Source: Lobosporangium transversale
Lineage: Eukaryota; Mortierellomycota; Mortierellomycetes; Mortierellales; Mortierellaceae
Reading direction: 5' to 3'
Assembly: GCF_002105155.1 (NCBI RefSeq)
Contig: NW_019029009.1
Span: forward strand, 372,001 to 436,000
Length of the DNA stretch: 64,000 nt
In this document: positions 43,246 through 56,055 of the stretch, in pieces
Layout: each line of letters begins with the position of its first letter
Position numbering within the stretch: position 1 is the stretch's first letter
Made by a program: the position numbers and the translations under genes
The notes under the pieces: model-generated
Told to the model about the DNA's origin: nothing
Seen by the model: only the letters and a program-made list of their open reading frames with translations
Database searches by the model: none

Positions 43246-44099
43246 TCTCACAATTACAACAACGATTAAAAAGAAAGTATAGAATAATAAGCTCGTACCC
43301 TTTGCTGTATGTAACTCACGCGAGTATATGATGTTTTGAAGTTTTGTTGCTTTGATGCTTTGACTCGATGAAACAGGCAACAGTTGCAACAGACCTACAG
43401 AATATATAGCTCGCAAGCAAGAGTAGCAAAAAAGAAAGAAAAAAAAGAAAAGGGTTGGAAAGGGAGGTGTATATAGAAGGATAATCTGGTATATGCAGGA
43501 CAGTAGCAGAGCTGAGGAATGTAGTCCATACTGCATGAAAGAGTAAATCAACCTTATGCGCGTGGACAGCTCTGTTTGTTCCTGTTTACATGTACCTGTG
43601 TGCCTGTGTAGGATGTAAATTTTTATGGGCAAAGTAGGTAATATTCCCAGGGGGGAGGGTGAGTCTATCAGACAAAGAGAGGATTTCGCCTTGCAACACG
43701 TGCCTCCCCACACATGATTTTTTCGATCTCAATTGGAGGTGTGTGAGCCCTAGAAATTAGAAATAAGACTTTAGCACAACCTTGTTCAACTGTCTTCATC
43801 CACATTCATAACCATCTATTTAACCGACATCCCAAAGGAGAGGAAAAAAAAAATAATATTACAACAGGCACAGGCACATTAATTAAAAAGTGATAACAGT
43901 TTAATATTGAAGGTAAGGCTCAGCATCTGCACATCATCTCTTGAGAATGAGAGCAATGGATGAGAACTTTGCAAAAAAAAAAAAACAGGGGAAGGGTCAC
44001 TCACTAACCACAAAACCTGTTTCTGACATGCTTGAATTTCTTTTCTTTTTTTTTTTTTTTTTTTCTTCTTTATTAAAAGAAAAGAAAAGAAAAGAAAGG
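43246..44099. other. Intergenic, 850 bp
   Basis: POLE2 3' region and promoter of the next gene. A 167-codon minus frame (43713-43210) overlaps the POLE2 end and is Leu/Tyr/Cys-rich without motifs; it is judged spurious. Confidence 0.55.
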
Positions 44100-44568
44100 A
44101 TGAGCTCGCCTACACTTCAATCTATCAACACCCCAGCTGGGAAGGTGCTCTGTGTTGCGGATCTTCGAGGTAATCTTTTTTTTTTTTTTTTTTTTTTTCA
44201 ATTGACCTTCCGGAATTAAAAGATCTGATATGATACGCTGGATTTCAAAGAGCAACATTAAATTTATAAAGAATGTCTGGCTTTTTTTCTTTTTCTTTAA
44301 TGGGTATGTAGGCAACATTTCGCAGTTGAATGATCTAGCAGATCAGACAGGAGCCAAATTGATTATCCATTGTGGTGATTTTGGATTTTATGGTAAAAAA
44401 TAAAAAAAAAAATTCCCTTTCTCCCTCTCGCTCTCTCTCTCTCTTTTTAAAAACGCGTAAATAGTTGGAAAAGTTTTCTAAATTCTTTTGTATCTTTTGT
44501 ATCTCTCTTTCTTTCTTTCTTTAAGAACGCGACAGTTTGAATCGTATTAGTGACAGGTAAATGTTTAA

Positions 44569-44607
<39 letters not shown>

Positions 44608-45360
44608 GATTTTATATGATAAAAGTCTAATTTGTTTTTTTCTGGTAAAAAAAAAAGAACATTGAAGCATTTGGTTCAATACAGCACTTTGATCCCTCCA
44701 GCGATGCGCACACGACTATTACAGGCGAATGTGACACCGGATTCACTCCGGTCTCAGATCAGGGCCTCGACCACCCATATCTTATCCGAACTGCCATTAT
44801 TTTTATCAGGACAAAAGACATTGAAGGTCCCTGTGTATACCGTCTGGGGAGCTTGCGAAGACGTCAGTGTGTTGGAGAAATTTCGATCAAATGAATACTC
44901 AATCCCTCATTTGAACATTCTGGACGAAGCTGCTACGACTGTAATCGATATTGGAGGGGTGAAGCTTCGACTTTTTGGATTGGGAGGTGCTATTGCACAG
45001 CACAAGTTCTTTGATATTGGAGAAGGTTCGTTTGGTCAAAACTCTTGACTTTTTGCTTTTTTTTTTTTTTTTTTTTTTTTTTTTGTTGCAATGTGCATAG
45101 AGCTAAGGAAATATATATATATGATTATACAGGAACGTCAACCATCGCTGGCGGTTCAGGTACAATGTGGACAACAGCACTTCAAATTGGACAGTTGGTC
45201 GATACGGCTCAAAAAGTCTTTGATGCGACAGAGACTCGTGTCCTGGTCTCTCATGCTAGTCCTGGTCGTGAAGGAATCCTTGCTCAATTGGCACTTGTTT
45301 TGAAGGTGAATATATATTGCCATTTTTATTGATTAAACATGTCGGCAGGCAATGCGGATC

Positions 45361-45400
<40 letters not shown>

Positions 45401-46011
45401 AACAACTTGGATGATTTACTTTTTACTTTTTACTTTTTACTTTTTACTTTTTACTCTTTATTTTACTTTATTTTCCTTTTTGGTAGGCCGATTTCACGCT
45501 TTCTGCAGGATTACATTTCCGCTATGGAATCTCGTACAATGAATTTGGAGTTCAAGGAGATCAGGAGTTGTACCGGAACAAGTTGTTGAACTCTCAAAAG
45601 AATTTTATGGATATGTGGGAAGGAGTGAAGACACATGTGGAGAGCAGTGTGAGTGATGAGCAACGGGTCCTATTGGAGAATTGTCTGTCAGTCGTCAACC
45701 GTTTGCCTGCTGTAAACAGTTTGCCGAATGATAAAGATGAGGCTGCGTTCAAGAACATGTGGAATTTCAATTTGCCGGATGCAGGCTTGGGATTGTTGAT
45801 CTTGGATATTAATCAAGGAAGGATTGCTATTGAGACCCGCTCTCAAGGTAAAAAGAGAAAAAGAGAAAAAGAAAAGAAAAGAAAAGAAAAGAGTTGCTAA
45901 CCTTCCAAACATTTGCAAAAAAAAAAAAAAAAAAAAAAAAAACTAGGCTTCAATTTCTCGTACCGCCGCAACAATGTCTCGCTGCGATCTGGCTCTCCTG
46001 CTATTGCTTAA
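44100..46011 (+). CDS. DUF2433 / calcineurin-like phosphoesterase-related protein
   Basis: Seven exons, 44100-44169, 44312-44392, 44526-44556, 44658-45025, 45133-45305, 45487-45847 and 45947-46011, give 382 residues. The start VLCVADLRGNISQLNDLADQ and IIHCGDFGFYERD carry the metallophosphatase-type D-x(n)-GD pattern. VYTVWGACEDVSVLEKF (in place of GNHD), LFGLGGA and LVSHASPGREGILAQL follow in order. This matches the fungal DUF2433 family, whose members are poorly characterised cytosolic proteins resembling phosphoesterases. The usual GNH motif reads GACED, so metal binding may be altered. Exon 3 is 31 bases. Intron 3 holds a long (AT)n run, and introns 1, 4, 5 and 6 contain long homopolymers. 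Confidence 0.8.
44573..44604. repeat. (AT)n microsatellite in intron 3 of the DUF2433 gene
   Basis: About 15 TA units without interruption, 16 bp after the donor at 44557. Confidence 0.9.
45415..45470. repeat. (TTTTTAC)n tandem repeat in intron 5 of the DUF2433 gene
   Basis: Six copies of a TTTTTAC heptamer follow a poly(A) run of about 30 bases inside the intron. Confidence 0.85.
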
Positions 46012-46255
46012 TTATTACAAAAACATATTTTTCAACTTATTGATGTAGATGCATATAGACATTATTGCAGATTTACAAAGAGGAAGATTTATAAAAAAAA
46101 AAAAAATAATTGTTGTAATCTATTTTTGCAGTTACGTAAAGTGAACGTCTAATGTCGTGCTGTGTTGTGTTGTGTATCTGTTGTATTTAACATCCTACGT
46201 GAAAAAAAAGAAAAAGAAAAAAAAAAAAAAGTTTCTGTTTCTGTTGTACTTCATT

Positions 46256-48020
46256 TTACTTCTCGGTTTTGAGGCCCTCCAAGGTATCCTTCAACTTCTC
46301 AAACGCTGGTTGGTCTTCCCAAGAATCCCTTGTCCTGCCCATCAGGCTCTTGATCATCTGTTTCGCACGGTAGGCCCAATCCTTGGCTACGATCTGCTCC
46401 TGACCCTGTGAATCCTTATAGGTCAAAGGACCCAGGTTACGATACCAATCCACCATCTCAATCGCTGCCTCCACTGCCTTCTCAAACTCGGCCTGATCAG
46501 TCTCGATCTTGGAGCTCAGGGTGACGGAACGATAGGCCTTGAGATGGGATTCTAAACATTCTGGATAGTTCTTTTGCCAAAAGTAGAATTTCCCACAGAT
46601 CTTCCAGATCCGAGGGTCATTCGAGATTCGGTTGGTGATGCCGAGCAAGAGCTCTTCGATCTTGGACTCTTGGAACGCAACTCGTTTGGAATAAAGATCC
46701 TTGAGGTCCCGGGTTAGACCCTGAACGATCCTGTCCAAGACCATGATATCAACAATCTCTTGAGCCGCTTCGTCATCGGCTTCGCCAGTGCTGTTGCTGT
46801 TGGTACCGCTGTTTTTCCTCTTGTCGCTTTCCCTTTTCACTTGCTTGTAACGTATTTCGACCACCATACCCATGGCCCGGATAGCTTCTGTGAAATCACC
46901 AATGTCGATGGAGCAGTACATGTAATTCGACCAGATCTTCCAAGACTCTCGCTTCTCCTTCAGAGCCTGTCGCAAAGCATGGTGAGCATCCACATTATTG
47001 TTCTCACGCATATGAATCGCTGCCAAGTTATTCCAGGCCTCTCCGTTGTTGGGATCCAATGAGACGACCCTGGTAAAGGCCTCGATCGCGACTGAGAAAT
47101 CCTCAAGTTGCATACAGATACAGCCCAGGATAAACCAAGAGTTCTCAAAAAGAGGGTTGATCTTGAGTGCTTGCTGAAACGCTACCTTGGCAGGCGCAAA
47201 CTCTTGACGTTTATAATAATAGGATCCTAATGATCGTTGAGCACGCGCGAAACGCTGACCTGAGGCCTCCCAAGATTCCTTATACTTTTCAGGATCTTGA
47301 TCCAGATCACCAAGGATACAGAGCAATTTGGGACTCTTGGGATTCTGTTGTAATAATTCATGACAGAGCGCCTTGGCTTTTGCAGTCTGGTCCAAGAATT
47401 GATGACAGGCAATCACATCCTCCCAAAGCTCGAGTCGTTCAAAGATCTCGAGAGCCGAACGGATAACGCCCAGCTTCATGTATTGTTCTGCCAATTCCTT
47501 TTCGAGTTCCCATTTGGAAGGCAACAAGACTGAAAAGAAATGATGCATCCTTTCTTGGGTGGTTGAGGTTTCATCTTCAATCTTGGTTTGATCCACTAGA
47601 GCCTGCAGCTGCAACGTACCACGTTCGACTGTTCTGGACTTGTCGGATTCGAGACGTGAACGGAGCAAAAGAGCCATTGTGTAGACTGTCCAGTTATTGG
47701 GGGTCTCGAGCACTCGGGTGACAAAGGGGAACATTTGTTCGACCGTGAGACCATGAGCTGGATTGGTGTTTTTGATGTTGAGGCAGAATGCTAACAAGAG
47801 AGCGTGATCGATTGGGTGAAGGTCTTCGATTTTTTTGGAAGGGTCTAATTCCAGATCACCCAGGTTGGCGCGTTGTTCTTCCGTCAGTTCTGTGAACTGG
47901 ATCTTTTCTAGGATGGTGTCATCGTTATGTTCAAGGTTTCTGGGACCTCCTCTTCCTGTGGATGTGGACGTGGATGTGGGTGTGGGTGTTGAGACTTCTG
48001 TTCCATTTGCTCCCTCTGTT

Positions 48021-48063
<43 letters not shown>

Positions 48064-49294
48064 CCGATGAAGATGTTGTTTCTGAATTTCCACCTGCATT
48101 GGATTTATAAGCAGTAGGACGAGCACTGGCCATATCTTGACTACTCTCTGCAACGACCACGAGTTGAGAAGTATCGTACGTTTGGAATTTGGTCCGTTTG
48201 CCCAATGCGCCCGTGACCTTGAAGCGGAAGCCAGAGGTGGATTGAGCCTTTTGGAAGGTCTCATAGGCCTTGGTGTCATCTGTGTAATAATGCAGGACCA
48301 AACCCTTCTCGATCCAGAATCGCGTTTGAGCTTCTTTCTTGTCAATGGCTTCCAAAGGTCCATCCTCACGCTCAACCTTGATGAAGAGGAAGAAAGAGGA
48401 AGAAGAAGCAGAAGAAAAGAGTGAACAAAGGGCTTTTAAAATTATAAGGGGAATACATGGCAAAATTTGATTTTAAATGTTAATAAAGTTATATACCTCA
48501 GTCATCACAGCAGTTTCGATCTCGTTTGCCAAGGCCAACATCTGGGACTGGAGTACACCTGTGGGCCCTTCCAGAGTTCTCTGCTGCAGAAACAAAGTTC
48601 GGAGGGCCCACCAAGGAGCGGTCTTGGCGACTTCAGGATCTCGTTTAAGAAGATCCAAATTATCGACCAGAATGATTCTGGACGTATACAAAAACAAGAT
48701 TTGACGGGAGAGATGATAGGTGGTCTCGCCTCCGACTGAGAGTTTGTCTAACGCTTGAGCATCCAGATCTTTGGTTCTGTTATTGCGATCAGGACGAAGT
48801 AAAGCGGGTAAGATATCAATGGGCTCAAAGCCAAGGTCGGGGCCAGTCCAACCAGCCTGAACAAAGGCATAAAGGGCCGCAATGGCGACAAAGAGAACAT
48901 CCAAGGTTGCAGAAGATGTAGATGTAGATGATGTAGATGATGTAGATGATGAATAATTGTTGATATAGGTTTGAATACGTTTGGTCAAGAATGTGGCCAG
49001 ATCAAAGGATGTATCAAGGGCGATCACATCAGGATCTGCGTCTGAAAGATTTGTACCAAAGATTTCAGCTGCAACGGGTGACTTTAGAGCAAGGTCATAT
49101 TCTCCGGCAAGGAGCAATTGAGTCAAAGGACTCGTATCTGCACTCAATTGTGAACCGGCCTTGGTATCGTTGGTAGCATCAGCAGAAGTAGTAGCTGTAG
49201 CTGTAGCATCACTACTACTATTCTCTGGCTTGTATTGAAGATCGCTACCTAGGAGGACACTCCACTGTTGTAGGTCGGTCAGCGTGGCGGGCAT
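46256..49294 (-). CDS. EMW1: TPR-repeat protein TTC27/Emw1
   Basis: Two exons on the minus strand, 49294-48497 and 48376-46256, give 972 residues. The first 350 residues are helical. Conserved marks are WWALRTLFLQQRTLEGPTG, and RTKFQTYDTSQLVVVA, which follows the junction. The C-terminal half contains a tandem TPR array: LGSYYYKRQEFAPAKVAFQQ, PLFENSWFILGCICMQLEDF, NNGEAWNNLAAIHMRENN, WKIWSNYMYCSIDIGDF, then DPRIWKICGKFYFWQKNYPE. Length and motif order fit TTC27. Yeast Emw1 (Ynl313c) is essential and linked to cell-wall integrity; human TTC27 assists snRNP and large-complex assembly, probably with chaperones. A Gly-Thr dipeptide repeat (from 48001-48064) sits in a loop between the helical and TPR parts. 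It is divergent from the Rrp3 gene. Confidence 0.92.
48018..48064. repeat. Hexamer repeat encoding Gly-Thr dipeptides in TTC27
   Basis: Seven GTCCCT units on the plus strand (AGGGAC on the coding strand) give tandem Gly-Thr in a linker. Confidence 0.85.
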
Positions 49295-49923
49295 TTTTTT
49301 TTATTTTTTATTTTTTTAATATTATTATTTTTATTCGATAATGCAATTGACCCAAGGAGGGGAGGTAGAAATAAGAAAAAAATAAATAAATAAAAAGAAT
49401 GAGGACGTGGGAAAAGAGCTTTATAGACAGATTTGTAATGTAAATGTTCTGGCAGCTTCCTTTTTTTTCTTTCCTCTGATTGCAAATCAACAAGTAGGGG
49501 AAACGAAAAAAAAAAAACCTTTTTCTCCAACTACACTTTTTTTTTTTTTTTTTTTTTTTTTTGACTGTGCCAGTCTGCCAACCAGTGCACTGCTCTTGAT
49601 AGATGTCTGTGCGCCACTTGGAAAGCAGTCACTGTTTTCCTTTTTTTATTTTTATTTTTTTCTGTTGTTCTGTTGACTACTTTTTTTTTTTTTTTTTTTT
49701 TTTTACTTTTGCTTTGCACTTTACTTGGACGCTGTATAATTATTATTCTTCGTCCCTTTACACTACATTAGTTTCTACAAATACCCACTTCCACCTTCCT
49801 TCTTTACACCCTCTTAGCAGCATACAAAGCATTTTGTTATTTTGAAGTTGCTCCATTACTTTTTTTTATTTTTTTTTTATTTAGTTTAAGCATTTTTTTT
49901 ATTTTTTTTTTCCCCTCTTCTTC
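49295..49923. other. Bidirectional promoter region of TTC27 and RRP3
   Basis: 629 bp between two divergent starts. It has poly(T) runs at 49538-49562 and 49681-49704 and CT-rich sequence in front of the helicase gene. Nothing coding seen. Confidence 0.6.
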
Positions 49924-51924
<2,001 letters not shown>

Positions 51925-52753
51925 AGAAATAAAAATAATAATAATAATAATAATAAATAAATAAATAAAAAATAGAAAAAATTAAAAAAAAAAAAAAAAA
52001 AAAAAAAAGTTCTTGTCAAGAAGTCGCCATAACAACTTTTATATTTGCTTCTTATAATGAAAGAGATGTTACACGACATCCGTTGCCAGCACAGCAATAC
52101 AAGAGGGGAAAAAAAAGGGTTCAAATTTTTACATGACAATCCAATCCCCAACAAGTGATATCTTTTCTTTTTTTTTTTTTTTTTTTTTATCTTTGAACTA
52201 GTTTCAGAAAAGTCAGTTATGTCATGCCAAGAATGTTTAATAAAATGGTGTTGGAAGGAGATGGGGGAGTAAAAGAAAGCAAGCAGATTGGGGAAGGGAG
52301 GAGAGAGAGAAGGCATATATATACAAGTGTTGGGTGTGATTCTATTTAGAGATTGTCGTACAGAACGGAAAGGACCGTTCATTTTTCGATCATTTCTCCG
52401 GATGGAACAAGACCATCTTTTTGCCCGCCAAAAAAGAATTGGGGAAAATGGAGGAAGAAAAAAAAACGTCGTATTCATCTGCTTTTGGTTCCTGTAAATT
52501 AAACATGTCCTCCCCACACACAAAGATAAACAATGCTGTTAATGCAAATGTGCTTCTTCTCCCCAACTTCTCTTCTTTGCATCTTTTACTTTATTGAATG
52601 AGCCTTGTAGATCTCAATTCTAGCCAGTCGAGCTTGTCCATTTTTATGGTATTATCTTAAAATGAGGAGAGAGAGAGAAAGGAGGTTGAGCAAATGAGTA
52701 ATAAACATGATCCATTTCTTGGAGACTTTTTTTTTTTTTTTTTTTTTTTCCTC

Positions 52754-52789
<36 letters not shown>

Positions 52790-53682
52790 TTGGCTATGAC
52801 TAATTGGGAAGTGGGACCATCTCTTACTGTCCTATGTGAAAATGAGCATGGATTAAAAATCAAAAATATGCATATAAAATGGACACATGTACACATTACA
52901 AACACTAATCTTTTTTAGTTTTTTACCCTACATTCCTACATTTCACCTGGACCTGTACGAGCAATGAGCACTAGGCAATGTGTTGAAAGTGTAGAAAACT
53001 AGAGAGCCACAGGTAGAAAATAACTTTTTTTTTTTTTTTTTTTTTTTTGACCCAAAAATGCATCCGTGGAGATGGAGGTGAAATCGAATCATCAGTCAGC
53101 GAACCAGTAGCATCGCTCCTTCCATGCACCCAACAAAGCAAAAAATACATCAAAGAGAACATCCAACGCTAAGCTTACCCTATATTTTGCTTATTTGCTC
53201 TTTTTTTTTTTTTTTTTTTTACTCCAGAGAATAAAACAGACGTGCATCGAATCGAATCACACGGGGCATTTCTTTACATGCAAATGCAAAGTGTGTCCAA
53301 CATGTGTACAATCCCTTTTTATTCCGTCCAATGAACCATGGTGATTTAGCCCACACTCTCTCTCTTGAATCTTGTGGAACTAGAAAAAAGCCTTCAAAGT
53401 CCATGTAAAGCGCGCGATGCACGCGTAACACTGCGCTCATCTGACTCGAAACTGAACCCTTTTCTCATTTACTCATTTACTATAAATAATCAACCTTCCA
53501 CCCAATTTTTTTTTCTTTTTTTTTTTTTTTTTTCTTTGTCAAATCTCTCTTCGTTTGCTCGCTTATTTCTTTACTCGCAACTCTTTCTTTTCAACACCCA
53601 AACACCCTCTTCCCTTCTCCTGATCCTTTATACAAATATATTTTTAGTCCCTTCTCTCTATATTTAATCTTAATTATAAACC
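51925..53682. other. Intergenic, 1.75 kb
   Basis: Includes (ATA)n/(AATA)n right after the helicase stop, poly(A) 51984-52007, a poly(T)-(CT)n block at 52728-52785 and CT-rich promoter sequence for the next gene from about 53500. A 218-codon minus frame (52523-51867) is built on these tracts and rejected. Confidence 0.55.
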
Positions 53683-54751
53683 ATGTCCGTCGCAATCCAT
53701 TCAATCAAGGCTGGTCTTCCTCGTGTTTCCATGGTCCGTATTCCCGTGGTAGCCTTTGTCAATAACTCACATCCCTCAGCCTACTCGTCAAGTGCCTGGG
53801 CCGAGAATGCCAAGAAAGTTGCTGATAAATTGGAGAACAATGCAAAGAACCTGACATCTGAGGTATAAATAATTTTATAAAAAAAAAAAAAAGCGGACGA
53901 GATGTTACTTTGAGGAGTCATGGATGGATTTCAGTCGCCAATGAATAATGATGGACAATGTCAATGGGTTTTCTTTTTACTTTATTACATTTATTTTTTA
54001 TTTGCTATGCTTATAATGTCCCCAATCAAACATCAAGCTCCTTTTTTTTTTTTTTTTTTTATTACCGTTTTTTTTTAAAGAATGTGTTTTGCTCCTAACT
54101 CTGGATATGTAATTTTTTTTAGTATGAATTGGGTTATTTGCCATGTGGATGAAAAGACTTTTTTTTTTTTATCCTTTTTGCCCTTTCTGCATAATGCAAA
54201 TGATTTTCACCTCCCACCTTCTCTTTGCAATGCAGACGGAGGACTCCTTTCTCTACATTTTTCGCATTGTTCGTCTTTTTTTTTTTTTTTTTTTTTTATT
54301 ACTCTTAACAGTTGCAGGAGAAAAAAGAGTGTACGACGCAAAAGAAAAAGAAAAAAAGAAAAAGAAAAAGGGAGGGGAAGTGACCCAGGCCTCTTTTTCT
54401 TTTTCTTTTTCATCCGCGTTACACTTGCTGGCCGTTCACAGCTGTGTTTGTCCATGCTGAAAAGAAACCAAGCACAACAATAACAACAACAAACAAAAGT
54501 TCCCTGTCCCTTCTCCTTCACCTTTCGCGTTATCATTATTTGTAGTACGTTTGTTCATGGAGCAAAAATATCTTAACCCACTTTAAATTTTCTTTTTTTG
54601 GTAGGTCGATTCTCAAGCACCTGGTTTGAGCCAACATGCCTCAGAGGCCATTCGCCTTGTTGAATCACGTAGCGTTCTTAAGCAGGACAAGGCACCCATT
54701 CATGCCTACCACGATGTCGATCATGGCGAAGCTCGCTTCCTCAAGCATTAA
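53683..54751 (+). CDS. Small unrecognised two-exon protein, possibly mitochondrial
   Basis: Exons 53683-53862 and 54605-54751 join in phase 0 (SEG-type junction GAG|GTATAA to TTGGTAG|GTC) into 108 residues. The N-terminus (MSVAIHSIKAGLPRVSMVRI) has basic and hydrophobic residues without acids for about 30 positions, as in a mitochondrial presequence. The middle (AENAKKVADKLENNAKNLTS) is an amphipathic helix, and the end is His/Asp-rich (AYHDVDHGEARFLKH). ATG and stop contexts are normal and a CT-rich promoter tract precedes it. I do not recognise a family. The 742-bp intron is the longest predicted in the window; a different downstream exon is possible. Confidence 0.6.
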
Positions 54752-55296
54752 ATAAATACAACCTTTTTCCTTTTTCATTTGTTGTACATAATACAAACTT
54801 TCCTTTCTTTTTTCTTTTTCTTTTTCTTTTTACTTAAAACTCAATACTATACCGAGGAGTAAATAATAAAGTAGCGACATCTGCGCTCAAATCTTTCCTA
54901 CATTGTATCTTCATCTCCGAGAAAGTGATATTACATGTTTGAGTTTCCATCTCGCATGTTTAAAAAAAAAAAGATCTTGCTCCATCAGCTTTTATGGTAC
55001 ATGTACATGTATATATATATACATGGATGCAACCAACACTTTTTTTTTTTTTTTTTTTTTGGCTTGCAAGTACATGTTACTCAGCAAGGCATTTTAATCA
55101 TATCCTTCGATCAACCTCTGCAGTCTTGCTTCCCTTTTTTTTTTTCTTTTATGATAAACTGAGGGAGATGCATGCATGCATGCAACTTACATGTAATAGG
55201 AGAGAGGGAAGGAAGGGGGGGGTGAAGAGAAGGAAGGGTACCGCAGTATTAATTGGTTTAATAGACTTGATAATAAAAAGACAAATGCTTGATTAG

Positions 55297-55330
<34 letters not shown>

Positions 55331-56055
55331 CCAATGCTGTTCGTCTTGCTTGCTCTCTTTCAGCACACGTGTTCATGCAAATGTGCACGCGCGTGTTTGC
55401 CTTATCTGGGATAGGAAAAGAGGGGGAGAGGAGAAGAAGAAGAGAATGGGAATGAACATTCTTGACGTTCTTGAAAGGCAGGGCAAATGAACCCATTGAC
55501 GACCATTAGAATACAGTAGCCTATCAGACTTCTTTGTTGTTTATCCATTTTACCCACATTGGTAACAACAATAACAGTAACTACAATAGTAACAGCAATA
55601 ACAATAACAACAACAACAATAGCAACAGCAAAACCACCATGTTTGTCCAAGTGACCTTTTACCCTCCATTTCTGCAAATGTTGCTTTTTTTTTTTCCTCC
55701 GTGACAGCCCCCCACGACACGAGGTCAAGCAAATATGCAGAAACACTTGGGCCGGGTTCTTCCATCAATTAATGTACTTTTTTAATGTATTACAAACAAA
55801 CAGGTAGCCCATATTTCCGATATTAACTCTAATAGCACTAAAAAGACAGTAGGGTCCCTTCATCGCATCTCGCACGATCTTGCTTTTTCTTTTCTTTTTT
55901 TTTATCCCAAATAGGGAGCCATTTTGTGCACAAGGACATCTATTTTACTCATAGACTTTGGTACTTCTTTTTAATTTATTGCAATGTAAAGGAGAAAGAG
56001 AGTGTATATGAGAGAAAAAAAGCGTGGGAAGGAATGCCGCACTATTTGTTATCCA
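54752..56055. other. Intergenic, 1.3 kb
   Basis: 3' regions of two convergent genes. Poly(T) 55041-55060, poly(A) 55300-55328 and an (AAC)n-like tract 55560-55630. No gene seen. Confidence 0.6.

Noticed and set aside
43210..43713. 167-codon minus frame after POLE2
   Set aside because: No conserved features; overlaps the POLE2 last exon and AT-rich 3' region.
55402..55768. Val/Ile/Cys-rich minus frames
   Set aside because: Produced by an (AAC/AAT)n-like tract; no start or domain support.
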